Assembly (NCBI GenBank): GCA_902785105.1
Contig: CACZXF010000015.1
Coordinates: 1-61,827 of the forward strand
Length of the DNA stretch: 61,827 nucleotides
Source: an uncultured Eubacteriales bacterium
Lineage (GTDB): Bacteria; Bacillota; Clostridia; Christensenellales; Aristaeellaceae
Direction of reading: 5' to 3'
The position numbers were made by a program, and so were the translations under genes. Numbering within the stretch: position 1 is the stretch's first letter; every line of letters starts with the position of its first letter. A model generated the notes under the pieces. It was not told where the DNA came from and searched no databases. It was given only the letters and a program-made list of their open reading frames with translations. Below, piece after piece: positions 24,734 through 33,699 of the stretch.

Positions 24734-25399
24734 TTATTGTTCGATGAAGCGTTCAAAGCCGTAGAAGTCGTGTACGATGGCGGTGACCTCCGGGATGTCC
24801 TTAAAAGCATCCGCGCCGAGTGTGGTGTCGATGGCGATGATGGACCGGACCCCAGCGCCGATGGCGGACTGCACCCCGGCCAGACCGTCCTCCACCACCA
24901 CGGTTTCCTCGGGCGCATAGCCCAGCTTTTCCGTCGCCAGCCGGTAGATGGCGGGGTCAGGCTTGCCGGGAATGCCCTCGTGGGCATGGAAAACATGGTC
25001 ATAGTCGAACCACCGGTCGATATGGAGCGTGTTCATGTAGAAATCCACATTGGAGCGTATGGAGCCAGTGGCGATGGCGAAGGGCACGCCTCGCGCCTTC
25101 AGCATATCCAGCATCTCCTCCGCGCCGGGGGTCAGCTTTTGAAGGGAAGGATCATCCCAAACGATCTGCCGGTAGAAGCTCTCTTTTTCTTCGGACATCC
25201 GATTGACCACATCCTCCGGCAGGTCATCCCCCAGCATACGGCGGATGATGGCGTCGTTGGGCGGGCCGCACATGTATTTATAGAAGAGCTCCTCCGTAAA
25301 GGGCACGCCGTACTTCTTATAGAACCGCCCCCAGGCCGCCAGGTGCATCGGGCAGTCCTGATATAGCGTGCCGTTGAAATCGAATATGAATGGGCGCAT
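24734..25399 (-). CDS. HAD-superfamily hydrolase with DxN motif
   Basis: A 221-residue HAD protein resembling beta-phosphoglucomutase/phosphatases. Motif I is FDFNGTL, so the nucleophile Asp (D7) is present but the usual second Asp (general acid/base) is Asn. Motif II is ATGS, and the later KPDPAIY and VVEDGLAGVQSA motifs are intact. The missing acid/base suggests altered or slow catalysis. It sits four bases downstream of the ybaK stop in the operon. Confidence 0.85.
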   Translation of the reverse strand: MRPFIFDFNGTLYQDCPMHLAAWGRFYKKYGVPFTEELFYKYMCGPPNDAIIRRMLGDDLPEDVVNRMSEEKESFYRQIVWDDPSLQKLTPGAEEMLDMLKARGVPFAIATGSIRSNVDFYMNTLHIDRWFDYDHVFHAHEGIPGKPDPAIYRLATEKLGYAPEETVVVEDGLAGVQSAIGAGVRSIIAIDTTLGADAFKDIPEVTAIVHDFYGFERFIEQ

Positions 25400-25403
25400 A
25401 GAC

Positions 25404-25877
25404 TTACCTCTTGGTCAGGTCGGCGTATTCCGCCTCGATGAAATCCCGCAGGACGTCTGGCGCGAGGATGATCTGCTGTCCCCGCATCCCGGCGCTGACG
25501 TAGATTTTATCGAAGAGCTGGGCCGTCTCGTCGATCCAGGTGGGATATTTCTTCTTCATGCCGATGGGGGAGCAGCCGCCCCGGATGTAGCCCGTCAGGC
25601 CCAGCAGCTCCTTCACATGGATCATCTCAATCTTCTTATCCCCGGTCACGGCGGCGCACTTCTTCAAGTCCAGCTCCTCCGCCACGGGAATGCAGAACAC
25701 CGACAGGCCCTTCTTGTCGCCCCGGGTCACCAGCGTTTTGAACATGCAATCCGGCTCGATGCCCAGCGCGGCGGCGGCGTGGACCCCGGAGAGGTCGTTC
25801 TCGTCCACCTCGTATTCCGAGGTCTCAAAGGGAATGCCCGCCTTCATCAAAAGGCGCATGGCGTTGGTCGTGGTCAT
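25404..25877 (-). CDS. ybaK: Cys-tRNA(Pro) deacylase YbaK/EbsC
   Basis: A 157-residue member of the YbaK family, which hydrolyses mischarged Cys-tRNA(Pro). Family features include FKTLVTRGDKKGLSVFCIPV, the Lys-rich KKCAAVTGDKKIEM, and GYIRGGCSPIGMKK with the conserved Gly-X-Ser-Pro region. Its ATG overlaps the truA stop as ATGA, so it is translationally coupled to truA. Confidence 0.92.
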   Translation of the reverse strand: MTTTNAMRLLMKAGIPFETSEYEVDENDLSGVHAAAALGIEPDCMFKTLVTRGDKKGLSVFCIPVAEELDLKKCAAVTGDKKIEMIHVKELLGLTGYIRGGCSPIGMKKKYPTWIDETAQLFDKIYVSAGMRGQQIILAPDVLRDFIEAEYADLTKR

Positions 25878-26641
25878 GACATGTTGGCCTCCTTCGGCAG
25901 CTCGTAGAATACCTCCATCAGCGTCAATCCGTGAGCCGGGGCCGTGACGCCCAAGTCCAGCCGGTCGCCGGTTTCGATAGCTTTTTTCAAGGCACCCGGC
26001 TCCAGCTTTCCCGAACCCACGTCCCTCAGCGTCCCGGCGATGATGCGCACCATGTTGTAGAGAAAGCCGTTGCCCTCCACGATCAACTGGACGTCGTGCC
26101 CCTGCCGGGTGACCTCCGCCTTCCAGATTTTCCTGACGGTATCCTTCACCACCGAACCCGATGCGGCGAAGGCGGCGAAATCGTGCGTCCCAATCAGCGC
26201 GTCCGCCTCTTTCTGCATCAGCCGGTCATTCAGTGGATAGATACAGTGGGCATGTGTGAACCGGTTCAGCGCCCCGGCATGATGGTCATCATAAAACAGA
26301 TAGCGATACCGTTTGCCCTTCGTGGAGAACCGGGCGTGAAAATCCGGGGAGACCTCCTCCGAAAACCGAATCCGTATGTCTGGAGGCAGCATAGTGTTCA
26401 CCGCGTAACTGAACTTTTCACCGGGGATGCGGCTCTCCGTGTCGAAGTGGCAGGACTGCCCCAGCGCGTGGACCCCGGCATCCGTGCGGCTGGCCCCGTG
26501 AATTACAATTCTTTCCCGCGTCAGCTTCGACAGCGCCTCTTCAATCACCTGCTGGACCGCCAGCGCGTTGGCCTGCCTCTGCCAGCCGGCGTAATTCGTG
26601 CCGTCGTATTCAACGATCAAATGTATCCGTCGCATAGACAT
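25874..26641 (-). CDS. truA: tRNA pseudouridine(38-40) synthase
   Basis: A 255-residue TruA, which modifies tRNA positions 38-40. It has IVEYDGTNYAGWQRQ and the catalytic-Asp motif GASRTDAGVHALGQ. The start at 26641 overlaps the ecfT stop as TGATG; ATG at 26635 is the alternative. The longer in-frame reading from 26773 lies inside ecfT and is rejected. ecfA1-ecfA2-ecfT-truA is the usual Firmicutes order. Confidence 0.95.
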   Translation of the reverse strand: MSMRRIHLIVEYDGTNYAGWQRQANALAVQQVIEEALSKLTRERIVIHGASRTDAGVHALGQSCHFDTESRIPGEKFSYAVNTMLPPDIRIRFSEEVSPDFHARFSTKGKRYRYLFYDDHHAGALNRFTHAHCIYPLNDRLMQKEADALIGTHDFAAFAASGSVVKDTVRKIWKAEVTRQGHDVQLIVEGNGFLYNMVRIIAGTLRDVGSGKLEPGALKKAIETGDRLDLGVTAPAHGLTLMEVFYELPKEANMS

Positions 26642-27450
26642 CAGAACGGGCAGAACCTGTTGGCGAGTATGACGAGGACGAACAGCGCGACGATGGCGAC
26701 GGCGGCAATGAGGTCGCGGGTCCCGTACTTCAACTGATTCATGCGTGTGCGTCCCGCGCCGCCGCGATAGCAACGGGCGTCCATGGCCAGGGCCAGCTCG
26801 TCGGCCCTTCGGAACGCGCCCACGAACAGCGGCACCAGCAGCGGTATCATCGCCTTGGCCCGCTGGATGAGGTTCCCGGTCTCAAAATTCGCACCCCTCG
26901 CCTTCTGGGCCTTCATGATCTTGTCGGCCTCGTCCATCAGCGTGGGGATGAACCGCAGGGCGATGGACATCATCATGGCGATCTCGTGGGCCGGGAAGCC
27001 CAGCTTCGACGCGGGCCGCATCAGCGATTCCAGCCCGTCCGTCAACGAAATGGGGGAGGTGGTCAGCGTCAAAAGCTGGCTCGCCACCACCAGCAGTATC
27101 AGCCGCGCCGCCATGAAGGTCGCCATGCGCAGGCCGCCCGTGGTGATCTTGATGACCCAGAACTGCACAAGCACCTCGCCGGTCTGCTGGAAAAACACGT
27201 TCAGTATGAACGTGAAGATGATGATGAACATGATGGGCTTTAAGCCCTTGAACAGAAATTTCAGGTGGACGCCCGTGGACAGCGCGGTCAGCAGCACGAA
27301 GGCCGCGATCATCACGAACCCCGCGAACCCGTTTGACACGAACACCACCGCGATCAGCGCGATGGTCGCCAGCAGCTTGGTGCGGGGGTCCAGCTTGTGA
27401 ACGAAGGAATCCCCGGGAAAGTACTGGCCGAGGGTGACGTTTTTAATCAT
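26641..27450 (-). CDS. ecfT: Energy-coupling factor transporter transmembrane protein EcfT
   Basis: A 269-residue EcfT with several membrane helices and the two coupling motifs of the family, ADKIMKAQKARGANFE and the later ADELALAMDARCYRGGAG. It links the two ATPases to exchangeable substrate-binding S components for vitamins or metals. No S component is encoded in the window, as expected for a group II ECF module. It overlaps ecfA2 by four bases. Confidence 0.95.
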   Translation of the reverse strand: MIKNVTLGQYFPGDSFVHKLDPRTKLLATIALIAVVFVSNGFAGFVMIAAFVLLTALSTGVHLKFLFKGLKPIMFIIIFTFILNVFFQQTGEVLVQFWVIKITTGGLRMATFMAARLILLVVASQLLTLTTSPISLTDGLESLMRPASKLGFPAHEIAMMMSIALRFIPTLMDEADKIMKAQKARGANFETGNLIQRAKAMIPLLVPLFVGAFRRADELALAMDARCYRGGAGRTRMNQLKYGTRDLIAAVAIVALFVLVILANRFCPF

Positions 27451-28307
27451 CTGTCGCTCCGTCCTTTCCCGATGTTTTTCACAATATACCCGGCCACGTC
27501 CTCCATGCGGTAGGCGTCCTGTGGAATATCAAACCCCGCCTTCCGCAGCCGCGCCGCCAGCTTGGCGCATTCCGGCACGTCGAGACCGATCTTATTGAGC
27601 TCCTCGCCGTGAACAAATACCTCGGCGGGCGTGCCCTGATAGGCGATTTCCCCATGGGACAGCACAAACAGCCGGTCGCAGTAGCGCCCCACGTCATCCA
27701 TGGAATGAGATACCATGACGATCGTGACCCCGGATTCGTGAATATCGGAAATCAGCTCCAGCATCTCATGACGCCCGGCAGGGTCAAGTCCCGCGGCGGG
27801 CTCGTCCAGCACCAGTATGGACGGCTCCATCGCCAGCACCCCCGCGATGGCGACGCGGCGCTTCTGCCCGCCCGAGAGGTCGAAGGGAGACTTCTTCGCC
27901 CGGGAGGGGTCCAGCCCCACCAGGTGCATGGCGTGGACCACGCGCCGCTCCACCTCCTCCGGGGTCAACCCCAGATTGGTGGGTCCGAAGGCGATGTCCT
28001 TCTCCACAGTCTCCTCAAAGAGCTGATACTCCGGATACTGGAACACCAGCCCCACCGTGCGCCGCACAGCGATCAGGTCGGCGTTCTTGTCGCTCAGATC
28101 GACTCCGTTCACCAGCACCGCTCCCGACGCGCCCCGCTCCAGGCCGTTGAAGTAGGAGATCAGCGTGGACTTGCCGCTGCCGGTGTGGCCGATGATGCCG
28201 ATGAACTCGCCGTCATTGATGGTCAGGCAGATGTCATTCAGCGCCCGGGCCTCGAATGGAGAACCGGGCATGTAGGTGTGGGTCAGATGCTTTATTTCAA
28301 TCGGCAT
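27447..28307 (-). CDS. ecfA2: Energy-coupling factor transporter ATP-binding protein EcfA2
   Basis: A 286-residue ATPase. Walker A is GHTGSGKSTLI, the Q-loop region is FQYPEYQLFEETV, the signature is LSGGQKRRVAI, and Walker B is ILVLDEPAAGL. The QYPEYQLF stretch is typical of EcfA2. It forms a heterodimer with EcfA1. The ATG is preceded by an A-rich stretch with no ideal ribosome binding site. Confidence 0.95.
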   Translation of the reverse strand: MPIEIKHLTHTYMPGSPFEARALNDICLTINDGEFIGIIGHTGSGKSTLISYFNGLERGASGAVLVNGVDLSDKNADLIAVRRTVGLVFQYPEYQLFEETVEKDIAFGPTNLGLTPEEVERRVVHAMHLVGLDPSRAKKSPFDLSGGQKRRVAIAGVLAMEPSILVLDEPAAGLDPAGRHEMLELISDIHESGVTIVMVSHSMDDVGRYCDRLFVLSHGEIAYQGTPAEVFVHGEELNKIGLDVPECAKLAARLRKAGFDIPQDAYRMEDVAGYIVKNIGKGRSDR

Positions 28308-28333
28308 ATTTGCACCGCCGTTTCTGTTGGGAA

Positions 28334-29173
28334 TTACGCATTGCGCAGCTTGACAAGGTTTTCCGCCATTTCCTCAACGGTCATGATGCCGTGGGGCAGC
28401 TTCAGGCCGCTGGCGCGGAGGCGGGCGGAGAGCTTCATCATTTCGGGCACGTCCAGCCCCAGTGAAAGCACCTTGTCCATCTGCGCGAACACCTGATGGG
28501 GCGTGTCCTCCAGGGCGATCCTTCCGTGGTCCATCACGACCACGCGATCCGCCTGCACGGCCTCCTCCATAAAATGGGTGATCCAGACGATGGTGATGCC
28601 CTCTTCCTGATTCAGCTTTTTCGCAAGGGCGAACACATCCCGCCGCCCGATGGGGTCCAGCATGGCAGTGGATTCGTCGAACACGATGATCCGGGGCCGC
28701 ATGGCCAGCACCCCGGCCACGGCCACCCGCTGCTTCTGTCCGCCGGAGAGCATGGCGGGGGAGGAGTGGGCGTGCTTCGCCATCCCCACTGCGTTGAGCG
28801 CCTCATCCACCCGCTTGCGGATCAGCGCGGGCTCCACCCCAAGGTTTTCAAGACCGAAGGCGCAGTCCTCCTCCACGATGGTGGTGACGATCTGGTTGTC
28901 CGGGTTCTGAAACACCATGCCGCAGGACTTGCGAACCTCGTAGCACTCATCCTCGTTCGAGGCTTTGACTCCGTTGACCATGATCTCCCCGGAGGTGGGC
29001 AGCAGCAGGGCGTTCATCAGCTTCGCCAGCGTGGACTTCCCGCAGCCGTTGCGCCCGAGGACGGCCACAAATTCCCCTTCGTAGACCTTCAGCGAAAGGT
29101 GGCTCACCGCGTCGGAAAGCCCGCCCTCGTAGCGGTAGGTCACATTCCGGGCATCTATGATGACATTGTTCAT
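28334..29173 (-). CDS. ecfA1: Energy-coupling factor transporter ATP-binding protein EcfA1
   Basis: A 279-residue ATPase with GRNGCGKSTLAKL (Walker A), FQNPDNQIVTTIVEEDCAFG (EcfA1-type Q-loop), LSGGQKQRVAV and IIVFDESTAMLDP. The Walker B region carries Glu-Ser rather than the common Glu-Pro after Asp, as in other EcfA1 proteins. The start at 29173 follows AAGGAG; the upstream extension to 29278 has no support. It is the first gene of the operon. Confidence 0.94.
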   Translation of the reverse strand: MNNVIIDARNVTYRYEGGLSDAVSHLSLKVYEGEFVAVLGRNGCGKSTLAKLMNALLLPTSGEIMVNGVKASNEDECYEVRKSCGMVFQNPDNQIVTTIVEEDCAFGLENLGVEPALIRKRVDEALNAVGMAKHAHSSPAMLSGGQKQRVAVAGVLAMRPRIIVFDESTAMLDPIGRRDVFALAKKLNQEEGITIVWITHFMEEAVQADRVVVMDHGRIALEDTPHQVFAQMDKVLSLGLDVPEMMKLSARLRASGLKLPHGIMTVEEMAENLVKLRNA

Positions 29174-29356
29174 GGAAGCTATACTCCTTGAAAGGCGGCT
29201 TTTCGACATATTATAGCATGTCATCGTTAAATATGCGACGGGATTGAATGGATTCATGCCGACTTTTGCCGCCCTCACCGCGGCCTTGATTATTTTTGTC
29301 CGTCATGGTATACTTATGATATTATTATTACGCGATAACCCACGGAGGGTACAGGC

Positions 29357-30241
29357 ATGGAGAATTCAACGCTGTTGACGCTGCTGGAGGAGGACAGGGA
29401 GATGATCATGGGCATGCTGCGGGCGGATCGTTCGCCCCAGGCCGCCCAGAGCACCCTTGAAAAGTCGATAGACCGCATCGCCCTTCGATACGCGGAGCAG
29501 TCCTCCGACCCGGCTGAGGGGGACGCGGCACAACTGATTTTGAAGTCGCTCCGGAGCGCGCTGCCGCTGGTGGATTCAGTGGGCGAGGCGCGGCGCTGGG
29601 AGCGGACCACGGGCGAAGCGTCAAAGAAGGGCGTCTGGAAGCCTGCGACGCTGGGCTTTTTAGCGGTGGGCGTCGTGCTGATCCTTTCCGTATTGCTGGG
29701 GCTGGTGATGGTCAACCGAAAGCTCACCGGCCTGCTGACGCTCTTCGAGGCCGCGATTCCGGCGGCGCTGGGCATGGCGGCGCTGTTCTACGCCGGCCTG
29801 CGCCATGGCAGACCCGAAAAGCCTTCAAAGATGGAGGCCCCGGCGGCCCGTGAGGAATTCCTGATCGACCCCGAAAAAGTCTGGCATCACCTTCGCGGCG
29901 CGATCCTGATGGCGGATAACGCCCTGGAGGGCGTCCGCAGCCAGGAGCTGCGCCACAGGGAAATCCCCGCCGCCGACACCACCGGCACAAAGCTGGACGC
30001 GCGGCTGGCCGAGCTGTTCTCGAACCTGTTGGAAACCGCCTACGCCAGAAACGATGCTGACGACCGCGAAATGATAGAGGGCATCGCGTTTTATCTCCAC
30101 GGCGCCGGGATAGAGGTCGTCAATTACGAATCGGGCCGGGAGGCGTGCTTTGAGTTTTTGCCCGCGCCGACGCCCGGCACCCTCCGTCCTGCCCTGATGA
30201 ATGGCGACAGGATCGTCAAAAAGGGCCTCGCGGCGAAGTAA
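29357..30241 (+). CDS. Membrane protein with GrpE-like C-terminal tail
   Basis: A 294-residue protein not recognised as a named family. It has a soluble helical N-terminus (1-90), two membrane segments (about 94-119 and 128-148) and a soluble C-terminal part. The extreme C-terminus (CFEFLPAPTPGTLRPALMNGDRIVKKG) resembles the beta-domain of GrpE, where GD-RVLRPA is typical. It lies 18 bases before a membrane-linked Hsp70-like ATPase gene, so it could be its nucleotide-exchange partner. The resemblance is short and made by eye. The ribosome binding site is GGAGGG. Confidence 0.6.
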   Translation: MENSTLLTLLEEDREMIMGMLRADRSPQAAQSTLEKSIDRIALRYAEQSSDPAEGDAAQLILKSLRSALPLVDSVGEARRWERTTGEASKKGVWKPATLGFLAVGVVLILSVLLGLVMVNRKLTGLLTLFEAAIPAALGMAALFYAGLRHGRPEKPSKMEAPAAREEFLIDPEKVWHHLRGAILMADNALEGVRSQELRHREIPAADTTGTKLDARLAELFSNLLETAYARNDADDREMIEGIAFYLHGAGIEVVNYESGREACFEFLPAPTPGTLRPALMNGDRIVKKGLAAK

Positions 30242-30259
30242 AACACAAAGAGGTTCAGC

Positions 30260-32170
30260 ATGGAAAAATTCTATGGTTTTGATTTGGGCGACGCCGAGAG
30301 CGCCATTGCCCTTCTAAAGGATGGAAACACTGGCCTGCCAGAGATACTTCCTGTGCGGGACGCGGGCAGCTTCATCACGGCTTACGCCAGGCTCGACAGC
30401 GGCGAGCTTTTAATCGGTGAGGGGGCCTGCTATGATACCCACGCCGTGAAGCGCGCCCTGCGCTTCAAGAGCAATTTTCTGACGGACCCGCAGGTGGACA
30501 AGGACATCCGCGCCTTCGCCGGCGGCGTGCTGGGCGAGCTGTACAGCACCGGGCAGCTGGTGAAGAACGACGACAGCTGCTTCTACATCGGCTGCCCCGC
30601 AGGCTGGGACACCGTGGCGCGGGAGCGCTATCGCGCCATATTCGAGGACGTGGGCTATCCACCGGCGAAGATCGTCTCGGAATCCAGGGCCGCGCTCATC
30701 AGCGCGTGCCAGTCGAAGCACTTCCAGGTGGGCTATGACATCATGTCCAAGCCCGTGCTGGTGGTGGACATCGGCTCCTCCACCACGGATTTCGCATTCA
30801 TACTGGGCCGCAAGGAGGTCGAACTGCAAACGGCGGGCGAGGTGCGGCTGGGCGGCGGCATCATGGACGAGCTACTATTAAATGAATCCATCCGCCTGTC
30901 CGAGGACCCCGATCGCATCGAGCGCGCCTTCGAGGCCAGCCCGCCCTGGCGCAGCTACAGCGAATTCGCGGCACGGCGGTTGAAGGAGCAGTATTTTTCG
31001 GATGTGGACTACTGGAAGGGCCGGGAGTGCACCCACACCGTGCGCATACTGGCCGGTCCCATGGCGCGGCTGACCCTGCGGCTCAACGATCACATCGCCG
31101 ACCGGATACTGAACAAGGGGACAAAGCTGCTGGGCGGGAAGTCCTTCTCCCAGGCATTCATCGACAGCCTCAAGGCCGTTCGGAAGAAGATTGGTGAGGA
31201 GCATCCGCCGGAGCTGCTGTTTTTGACTGGCGGCGTGTCCAAGCTCAAGGCCGTTCGCCAGTGGTGTCAGACCGTGTTCCCGGAGGCCGTGGTCATCACC
31301 GGCGCGGAACCGGAGTTCTCCGTGGCGCGGGGCCTGGCCCACAGCGGTCGCATTGATTCGGAAATGCGGGCCTTCCGCCGGGAGGTGGACGACCTGATCG
31401 ATTCCTCCACCGTGGAGCGCATCGTTGAAAACAGGATCGACGACCTCTACCGCCGCATGGTGGACGCGCTGGTGGAACCGATTCTCCGTCAGGTGGCGGT
31501 ACCGGTATTCGAGCGCTGGCGAGACGGCGACATCAAGCGCCTCTCCGACATCGACGGCGCGGTGCAGAAGGAAATCGAGGCGTGGCTCCATTCCGACGAA
31601 GCCCAGGCGCTGATGGTACAGCCTATATCCGACTGGCTCAAGCCCGTGGCTTACGACGTGGAGGAAAAGACCATGCCCATTTGCGTGCGCCACAACGTGC
31701 CCTATAAGGCGCTGAGCCTCAATTCCTACTTTGCCCTCTCTGACATCGACATCCACATCGACGCCCGGGAAGTCTTCGCCGTGGAGGAGCTGACCTGGCT
31801 CATCAACGGTATCATCTCCATCATCGTGGGCTTGGTCTGCGGCGGCAGTGGTCTGGCGATACTGTCCAGCGGCATCTCCGGCATCGTGGCGGGGGCCATC
31901 GGCTCTCTGCTGCTGCTTCTGCTGGGCAAGGACAAGCTCCAGGAGATGTTCATGAATGCGGACATCTTAAAGCCCATGCGGAGGCTCATCCCCCGGGCTC
32001 ACTTCGAGCAGCGCATCCGGCGGCTGACGGAGGAAGTCAAGGCCAGCTTCTACAAAAACCTCGAGAGCGAAAAGAACGCCGCCATCACCGCGCGGCTGGC
32101 CGGGGAGATCTCCCAGCAGATCGAGCAGTGCCTGTCCCGCATGGCGGAGGTGGTGGAGATTCCGCTATGA
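30260..32170 (+). CDS. Hsp70/actin-like ATPase with C-terminal membrane hairpin
   Basis: A 636-residue protein with an Hsp70/actin ATPase core: phosphate-1 FYGFDLGDAES, phosphate-2 VVDIGSSTTDF (D170) and adenosine motif LTGGVSKLKAV (322-). No canonical Hsp70 beta-sandwich substrate domain is evident. Instead there is a helical region, then a Gly-rich hydrophobic stretch (about 511-557, probably two membrane passes) and a charged helical tail. A membrane-tethered chaperone-like or cytoskeletal ATPase is inferred. Its stop overlaps the next gene as ATGA, so it is coupled to the amidotransferase. Confidence 0.8.
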   Translation: MEKFYGFDLGDAESAIALLKDGNTGLPEILPVRDAGSFITAYARLDSGELLIGEGACYDTHAVKRALRFKSNFLTDPQVDKDIRAFAGGVLGELYSTGQLVKNDDSCFYIGCPAGWDTVARERYRAIFEDVGYPPAKIVSESRAALISACQSKHFQVGYDIMSKPVLVVDIGSSTTDFAFILGRKEVELQTAGEVRLGGGIMDELLLNESIRLSEDPDRIERAFEASPPWRSYSEFAARRLKEQYFSDVDYWKGRECTHTVRILAGPMARLTLRLNDHIADRILNKGTKLLGGKSFSQAFIDSLKAVRKKIGEEHPPELLFLTGGVSKLKAVRQWCQTVFPEAVVITGAEPEFSVARGLAHSGRIDSEMRAFRREVDDLIDSSTVERIVENRIDDLYRRMVDALVEPILRQVAVPVFERWRDGDIKRLSDIDGAVQKEIEAWLHSDEAQALMVQPISDWLKPVAYDVEEKTMPICVRHNVPYKALSLNSYFALSDIDIHIDAREVFAVEELTWLINGIISIIVGLVCGGSGLAILSSGISGIVAGAIGSLLLLLLGKDKLQEMFMNADILKPMRRLIPRAHFEQRIRRLTEEVKASFYKNLESEKNAAITARLAGEISQQIEQCLSRMAEVVEIPL

Positions 32171-32835
32171 GCAGGCTGAAAATCGCGATCCCCGTGCTGC
32201 CGGGGGCAAATATCGCCAACTATCTGAACGCGCTGTCCCGTCTGGGCGCGGAGGGCGTCGTGACCGACGGAAAGAGCGCTGAAGGCTATGCCGGTCTGTT
32301 GCTGCCCGGCGGCTGGGACGCCGACCCAACGCTGTACGGTCAGAAAAATGTCGCTTGCCAGCACGTCAACCGCGCGCTGGACGAGATGCAGCTTCGCGCC
32401 ATGGATGTTTTCCTGTCAGCGGGTAAGCCGGTGCTGGGCATCTGCCGGGGCCACCAGATGATCGCCGTCTATTTCGGCGGTTCGCTGATTCAGGACCTTC
32501 CCACCGCCGGCGATCACAGCCGGGACGAGGGCTCCCCGGAGGACAAGGTGCATCTGACGACGGCGGAAAAGGACTCGTTTCTTGAAAGGCTCTATGGTGA
32601 ACGCTTCGCCGTCAACAGCTCCCATCACCAGGGCGTGGACGCGCCGGGCAAGGGTATGCGCATCATTCAGCGCTCCGGGGATGGCGTTGTTGAAGGTATT
32701 GAACACGAAAAGCTGCCCGTCTGGGGCGTGCAGTGGCACCCGGAGCGGATGTGCTTTGACCACGCCCGAACGGACATCGTGGATGGCTCCATCGTCATAA
32801 GAATGTTTTTGAACGAATGTCAAAGGAGGTTGTGA
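32167..32835 (+). CDS. Class I glutamine amidotransferase / gamma-Glu-GABA hydrolase-like
   Basis: A 222-residue class I GATase-fold hydrolase of the PuuD/peptidase C26 group. The nucleophile motif is GICRGHQ and the His-Glu pair is in WGVQWHPERM. It cleaves gamma-glutamyl amide bonds, for example of gamma-glutamyl-GABA. The start overlaps the stop of the Hsp70-like gene; the upstream in-frame reading is rejected. The substrate is not certain. Confidence 0.88.
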   Translation: MSRLKIAIPVLPGANIANYLNALSRLGAEGVVTDGKSAEGYAGLLLPGGWDADPTLYGQKNVACQHVNRALDEMQLRAMDVFLSAGKPVLGICRGHQMIAVYFGGSLIQDLPTAGDHSRDEGSPEDKVHLTTAEKDSFLERLYGERFAVNSSHHQGVDAPGKGMRIIQRSGDGVVEGIEHEKLPVWGVQWHPERMCFDHARTDIVDGSIVIRMFLNECQRRL

Positions 32836-32837
32836 CC

Positions 32838-33017
32838 ATGGCCGGATTGCCGAAGGACCCCATGATACTTTTCAGCGTCATCAACATGAAGCTGCGCGAC
32901 TTCTATCCCTCCCTCGACGCACTGTGCGAAGATATGGACGAGGACAAGCAGGCCATCATCGACACCCTGGCCCGCGTCGGCTTCCGGTACGACCCGGAGC
33001 GCAACGCCTTCGTGTAA
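32838..33017 (+). CDS. DUF4250 domain-containing protein
   Basis: A 59-residue protein with the DUF4250 pattern (MILFSVINMKLRDFYPSLDALC...VGFRYDPERNAF). Found in Clostridia; function unknown. The ATG at 32838 follows AAAGGAGG; an in-frame start at 32817 inside the previous gene is rejected. It lies two bases after the amidotransferase stop, at the end of that operon. Confidence 0.85.
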   Translation: MAGLPKDPMILFSVINMKLRDFYPSLDALCEDMDEDKQAIIDTLARVGFRYDPERNAFV

Positions 33018-33098
33018 AATTATGGAAATAGAGAGTAGTGCCTCAACGGTTGTGGTATAAATACAGTGAATCCAATTACAGAAATGGAGGAAATGAAC

Positions 33099-33638
33099 AT
33101 GGCAAACAAGTATGCGGGCACCCAGACCGAGAAGAATTTGCAGGCGGCCTTCGCGGGAGAATCACAGGCGCGGAACAAGTACACTTACTACGCTTCCAAG
33201 GCCAAGAAAGAGGGCTTTGAGCAGATTGCGGCGCTGTTCCTTAAGACCGCGGACAACGAGAAGGAGCACGCCAAGATGTGGTTCAAGGAGCTGGACGGCA
33301 TCGGCACCACGGCCCAGAATCTGGCCGCGGCGGCGGACGGCGAGAACTACGAGTGGACCGACATGTACGAGGGCTTCGCCAAGACCGCCGAGGCGGAGGG
33401 CTTCGCCGATCTGGCGGCCAAGTTCCGCGGCGTCGCGGCCATCGAAAAGCATCACGAAGAGCGCTACCGCGCGCTGCTGAGTAACGTGGAGATGCAGCAG
33501 GTCTTTGAGAAGAGTGAGGTCAAGGTGTGGGAGTGCCGCAACTGCGGCCACATCGTCGTGGGCACCAAGGCGCCCGAGGTCTGTCCCGTCTGCGCCCATC
33601 CCCAGGCGTATTTCGAGATCAGCGAGGCAAACTATTGA
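33099..33638 (+). CDS. rbr: Rubrerythrin
   Basis: A 179-residue rubrerythrin: an N-terminal diiron four-helix domain ([43 protein letters not shown]) and a C-terminal rubredoxin-type Fe(Cys)4 domain (ECRNCGH...CPVCAHP). It reduces hydrogen peroxide in anaerobes. The start at 33099 has TGGAGG eight bases upstream; the ATG at 33093 is too close. A strong terminator follows. Confidence 0.95.
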   Translation: MANKYAGTQTEKNLQAAFAGESQARNKYTYYASKAKKEGFEQIAALFLKTADNEKEHAKMWFKELDGIGTTAQNLAAAADGENYEWTDMYEGFAKTAEAEGFADLAAKFRGVAAIEKHHEERYRALLSNVEMQQVFEKSEVKVWECRNCGHIVVGTKAPEVCPVCAHPQAYFEISEANY

Positions 33639-33643
33639 TCAAC

Positions 33644-33686
33644 AAAACACCGCAGGGACTGCGAAAATGCCGCCCTGCGGTGTTTT
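33644..33686. terminator. Bidirectional intrinsic terminator after rbr
   Basis: AAAACACCGCAGGG (33644-33657) pairs perfectly with CCCTGCGGTGTTTT (33673-33686). The A-rich left and T-rich right ends allow use from both sides, for rbr and the convergent DUF308-like gene. Confidence 0.9.
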
Positions 33687-33699
33687 ATGTTGAACCCTG

